Part shown: piece by piece, positions 40,701 to 46,700 of the stretch | Layout: every line of letters starts with the position of its first letter | Position numbering within the stretch: the stretch's first letter is position 1 | Assembly: GCA_011389685.1 (NCBI GenBank) | Contig: JAABTV010000023.1 | Span: 1-48,299 of the forward strand | Source: Paracoccaceae bacterium | GTDB taxonomy: Bacteria > Pseudomonadota > Alphaproteobacteria > Rhodobacterales > Rhodobacteraceae | Direction: 5' to 3' | Length of the DNA stretch: 48,299 nucleotides | Translations under genes and position numbers: made by a program | The notes under the pieces: generated by a model | Databases searched by the model: none | The model's input: the letters and a program-made list of their open reading frames with translations, nothing else | What the model was told of the DNA's origin: nothing

Positions 40701-43700
40701 ACGGTCCAGTTGACGGTGACCACCTCGTCAGAAATCGCCGTCTCGGGGGCCGAGACATTGACCACCTGGAAATCCGGCGTGGCCAGGCCGAACGGCTGGT
40801 CGCCGAGCCCGGTATTGTCCTCGCGCCCGGCCTCGAACACCTGGTTGTTGAAATCCGTGACCACCAGAAACTGCCACGTCCCCACCGCCAGCGATGGCAG
40901 CGTGACGTCGATTGCCGCATCGGCCCCCTCACCGGGCTCCAGCCCCGCCACATGGGTAAACGACCCGAGGAACCGCGCCCCGCTCAGCGTGCCGGTGCCG
41001 GTCAGATAGACCCGGTCGGTGAAGGGCGCGCGCGCGATCGCCTCGCCCGCGTTCTCGACCCGCCATGCGACCCGCGCGGTGTCGCCCGGCGATCCATCGG
41101 CGGGGCCGGCGACATCGCGCACCACCAGATCGGCCGCCGAGGAGGACGAGATCACGACCGGCTCCAGCGCGATGCCGGTATTGTTGTCCTCGTTGGTGCC
41201 TTCGTCCTGCGTGCCCGCCGCGTCACTGACCACGATCAGCCGATAGGCGCCGGTCAACCCGGGCGGGATGGTGACATCGGCGCTCGCGGTATAGCTGGAC
41301 CCGGTGTCCAGCGGGCCGGCCGGGGCCGCGACCTCGGCCAGCAGAATGTCACTGTCATCAAAATCGTCGTCATCGCTCAGATAGACCCGGTCGACCCAAG
41401 TCGCATCGGTCGCACTGGTCCCGTCATTCGCGACCCGCCACGACACCGGCACGACCTGCCCCCATGTGCCCGCATTCGGCCCCGCCACCGCCTCGACCAC
41501 CAGGTCGGCCGCAGAGCCGGGCGCGATCGCGACCGCGACCGGACCGGCGCTGTTGTTGCTCTCCGCGTCACCCTCGACCACCTCGTCGAGCGCATCGGTC
41601 ACGACAAAAAGCTGGAAATCGCCCACGGTCCCGCCGGGCAACGCGACGTTGAGGCTCACCGCGTCGGTCTCGCCCGCCGCCAGCGCGGCACGCTCGACGC
41701 TGGCCAGAACGATATCATCGTCATTGCCCAGCGAGTCGTCCGTCGACAGGATCAGCCGGTCGGTGCGGCCCCCGGCCGCCTTCTCGCCATCGTTGCTCAC
41801 GTTCCAGTTCACCGCGACCGATTGCCCGGCCACCGGCGTGCCGGCGATCACCGGTTCCGTCACCACGAGATCGGGATAGACCTGTTCGCGCGCATCAAAA
41901 AGCAACTCGGCAAAGTTGTTGTCCTCGGCGTCCCCCTCGGCATTGACCTCGATCACCGACGGCGAACTGCCATTGTCGAGGAACAGCCGGAAACGCAGCG
42001 CCCCCGCACCGACCGCGCCCTCGGGCAATTGCACGGTGAAATTCCGCGTGCGCGCCTCGCCCGCCGGCAACAGGACGCCAGATTCGGCCTCGAAATCGAT
42101 CCGCTGGCTGACGATGTTCGTCCGCTCGTCGAGATTGCGCAACTGCACCAGCGTCCGGAACGGCACCGGAAGATCGACATTGCCACTGTTGCGCACCGTC
42201 CAGTGAAAGGTGACGCTCTCCCCCGCATGCGGATCGGCGGTATCGAGCGTCAGATCCTCGATCACCAGATCGGGCGCGTTGATGACCTCAAGCACGGTCT
42301 GGTTGTTGGTCTCGCCGGTGGCGTCGGCGTTGTCCTCGGGCACCGCGTTGTCAAGGTCGGTCGTCACCTCGAACCCCATCGTGCCGGTGCCCTCGACACC
42401 CTCCGGCCAGGTCAGGGTCAGGCTGCGTTCGACCGTGTCGCCGGGCGCGATATCGCCCGATTCCGCCGGGTCATAACCCAGCTCCTGCAGATCGAGCGTC
42501 GGGCTCTGACGGATCGTCTGGTTGCGCAGCCGCACCTGATCGGTGAACGCCTGCGTGACCGCCGCGCCGCCGGCATTGCGCAGCGTCCAGCGCAGCGTGA
42601 CCGGATCGCCGGGCCTGTAACCGCCCGCCGGCTCGGCGCGGATGTTCTCGACCACCAGATCGGCAAGCTGGTCGTTCTGCGCGCTGAAGGCGAGCGTAAT
42701 CGTGTTGGCCCTTTCGCGCGCATAACCGGGGTCATGCGCCTCGTCCACGTCATTGGCGATATCAAGCTCGACCTCGGCCACCAGATCCCCCGCGCCAAGC
42801 GCGCCCGACGGCAGCGGGATCGTGGCGCTGCGCGTGACCTGCGCCCCCGGGGCCAGCGCATTGCCCGGCGGCGTCACATGCAGGCCGATGATCTCGCCAC
42901 TGTCCACACGGCGCAGGATCACCCGGTCCCGCGCGGCGATGCCAGCGGTCTCGCCCGCATTGCGCACCGTCCATGACACGCTCAAATCCGTGCCCGCCCG
43001 GATCGCCGCCCCGCTGCCGCTCACCGCCAGGTTTTCGGCCACCAGATCGGGCGTGGCGCGCGTCCCCGCCGCCACCGGAACCGGCGCGCGGCGCGGCGTC
43101 TCGATCAGGGTGAGCAGAACCGTCACCGGCTCCGTGCGCCCGACCTCCCCTTCGATCAGCAGAACATGGCTGCCACTCGACATGAGCGTGACGTGATCCT
43201 GATCCCGGATCGCACTGGCACCCGCCAGCACCTCATGCCCGTCGGGCCCGATCAGGCGATAGGCCGCGGTGCTGACCGTGCCCTGCCCCAGCGAGACCTT
43301 GTAACGCTGGCCCGCCTCGCCCTCGAACCGGAACGCCTGGGTCACGTTGCCCGGATCGAGGACGGCGCGGATCGGCGCGCCCGGTGCGACCTGCGCCGTC
43401 GCGTCAAGCCGCAACAGGCGGAACGGCAATTCGGTGACGGCATCGTCGCTGCGCCGGACCACGAGCGAATAATCGCCAGCGGCAAGGAACACGCGCGAAT
43501 CACTGCCCTGATCGCGGTTGAAACTGTTCCCGGCAACCTGCCGACCCTGCGCATCGTGGATCTGCCAGCGCGCCGAGGAATCATTCAGCAGCGAATCGAA
43601 ATAGACCTCCCCCGCCTCGCCCAGCGAAAAGTCATAGATCAGCCGCCCCCCGGTATCGGCGGGCGTGTCGCGATACCGCGTGCCGAATTCCAGCGCCGCG

Positions 43701-46700
43701 CGCGTGTCCTGCCGCTCCAGCAGGCGGAAACTGAAATCGAGCGGCCCCTCGCGCCCGTCATAGGGCAAAAACAAAAGCGTCCATGTCCCGCTCTGCCCCA
43801 GCCGTATGGGCGAAAGATCGGTCACCGAACGCCGCCCGAGCTTGCTGCCGTCCGGCGCGATCAGGCGATACTGCGAAGAACCCGTGTTCTGCGAGAATGT
43901 CAGCAGGTCGAACAGAACATCCTGCCCCGCATCGCCGACAAAGCGGAACACATGCGCATCCGCCACGTCGTCGGCCGAGCCGCTGACCGTCTCGCCCAGC
44001 GCAATCTCGCGCCCGGCCCGCGTGTCGAGCAGGCGAAAACCGAACGGATCGGACGCGGCCGAAGTGGTCAGTTTCAACGAATAATCACCCGCCGGCAGAA
44101 TGAATTCGCGCGCTTCCGCATTGTCGATCCGAATGGTGAAAAGATCCGTCCCCGCCGCATCGGTGACGGTCCAGAAGATGCGGTTCGACGTGACCCGGCC
44201 ATCGAACATAAGCGGCGTCGTCTCGCTCAGCGAAAAGCTGAACCGGTCCACCGCGCCCGAAATCGGCAGGTTGGCCATGACCAGCTCACCGGGGGTGATC
44301 GCCTCCGGCCCCGAATCGCGGCGGGTGATGATCGAATTGCTCGGCACGGTCTCGTTGGCATGCCCGTCGATGACCAGCACGTAACGCCCGCTCATCCGGG
44401 CCTGGAACCCGGTGCCGGTCATGAAATTCGACTGCGCCACATTGCTGCCATCCGGGGCGATCACATACCAGCGTTTGTCATCGCCCTCGTTCACCAGGTC
44501 GAGCGAGACATGATCGCCCAGGTCCGCGTCGAACCAGAACAGATCGGCGCTGTTCGCCGGGTCGCTCAGCACGGTTTGCGGATCGTCCAGCGGCAGGTTC
44601 GCGCCGCTGTCCACGTCGAGAAAGACCAGGGAATAGGCATCGCTGTCATTGCTCGATTGCACATCGACCTGATAGCTCCCCGCCGCCAGGTCCAGCGTGA
44701 ACGTGTCATTCTGGCGATCGCCGCGATTGAATCTGTCATAGATGCTGATATAGATCTGGCGCGGATTCATGATCACGCCCAACTCGTCGCGCAGCGTCAC
44801 GACGACATCACGCGAATTGGTCTGCCCGTCCATGATCAGGCGCGTCGGCTCGGTCAGGGTGATGAGATAGCTGTCGGGCGTATCCGCCGCGCTCAGTGTG
44901 CCGCTGACCACGTCCCCCAAAGCAAGCGGCGTGCCGGAGGGCGCTTCGGGGGTCGCGGTGCCGCTCTGCCGCATGGCAAAGGCAAAGCTGACCTCGTCCG
45001 AAGTATTGGTATTATACCCATAGATCTGAACGTGGTAGGTGCCATCTTTCCGCAACAGGATATTGCTGACATCGCGCAGCCCGTTGAACTCAAGGACCCG
45101 CCCGCCCTCGGGGTCGTAGATGGCAAAACTCATGCTGCCCGACGATTCGAGCAGGTCGAAATCCACGATCTGGCCCGCCGTCCCGTCCCAGCTGAACATC
45201 TTCCCGCCGGTCGAGGGGCTGATCGTGACAACGCCGGTGGCCACGTTGTCCTCAAGAGGCACGGCATCGGCGAGATTCAGAAGCTCGAACCGATAATCGC
45301 CGGTGAAGCCCCCCAACCCCTCGATCACCAGTGCATAATCCCCCGGCCCAAGGTCGAGTTGCGCACTATCAAACGTATTGCGCCGCAGGGCGACCGGGTC
45401 GCGCACCTGAACGCCGTTCTTTTCCAGCCTGTAGGTCACGCTGTCGCTCGGCGGGACACCGGAAAAGACCAACCGCTCCGCGCTCGCCAGGGTGAACCTG
45501 TGGCGGATCGTGTCGCCGGGTCGGTCGATGCTGCCGCTCACCTCACCGCCCGGCGTGATCTCGCGGCTCAACTGCTGCGACTGGGTGATCCGAAAGGTGA
45601 TCTCGGATCCGAGCTCTGCCGAGGGCCGCTCGTCCAGAACCAGCCGGTAACGCCCCGGCCCCGCCGCATGAAAGCTCAGGTCATTGGAAAATGAGGTGGT
45701 GCCCGCCACGACATTGCCGGCACTGTCGAACACCTGCCAATAGGTGTCGCCGGTTCTGGCGATCTGGTCGACATAGACCCGCCCGGCCCCCGGCACGTCG
45801 AATCTCCGCAGCACCGCCGCCTTGTCCAGCGTCAGGGTCACATCGGTATCAAGCGGCAGGTCCGCGCCAAGCGACAGATCGCGCAGCACAAAGGAAAACT
45901 CCGGGGTGGTCGCACCGTCCGGAGTGATCCGCAACAGGTATGTCCCCGGCGGCAGGCGGAACCCGCGTCCCGAGGCATCGTGCCGGTCGAAATCCGCCGT
46001 CGGCCCGTTCGCCACCGCGTTGCCATCCTCGTCCAGAACCGTCACCTGAGCGGTCGCATCATTGAGGGCGTCGAAATAGAGCTGTGTGTCGGCGGTCAGC
46101 ACAAACCGGTGATCGACCCGTCCATGGGGCACCGCAATCGCCCCGTCCACCCGCGTGTCGAGCGTGATGTCCACATCGTTGAAGGCCGCCGTGCGCACGG
46201 TGAAGGCGTAGGTGATCGGCGCGCTCTGCCCGGCGTTCGGGTCGATGGCGATGACATGCCGCCCGTCCCGGCGCGGATCGAAGGCAACTGCGCCGCCGTT
46301 GAAACTGGCATCCAGAATCTCGGTGCCGTCGGGGCCGAAGACGCGGAAGCGCGGATTGAAGAAGGTCGTCTTGCCCGCAAACTCGGTGAAGTCGAACACC
46401 GTGCGCTGCCCGGCGACCGCATCCAGCGAGAAGAGCACCGTTCTGGCCCCCGGGTCGATCGTGCCGGTGCGTTCCACCCCGCGCAGGATCGGCGTGGCGT
46501 TGCGCTCGTCCACCAGCGCGATCTCGGCGCTGCCGGTCTCGTCACTGTTCATCGACAGGCGCAGGGTATAGCGCCCCTCGAAGACCTGCGCGCGCATCAG
46601 GTCGAGCGGGTTGCCCACATTGCGGAAGAACAGCGAGTTGCCGTCCGGGTCGATCAGCTGAACGTTCATCTGCCCGGTATTCTCGATCGCATTGCGCAGA

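Noticed and set aside
14417-42976. Very long plus-strand open frames opposite the giant gene (at 14417-16690, 21680-27949, 27953-33247, 33314-38587 and 38684-42976)
   Set aside because: They are rich in Arg, His, Gln and Pro, show no domain, have no ribosome binding sites, and are the expected antisense shadow of a high-GC gene whose codons rarely give stops on the other strand.
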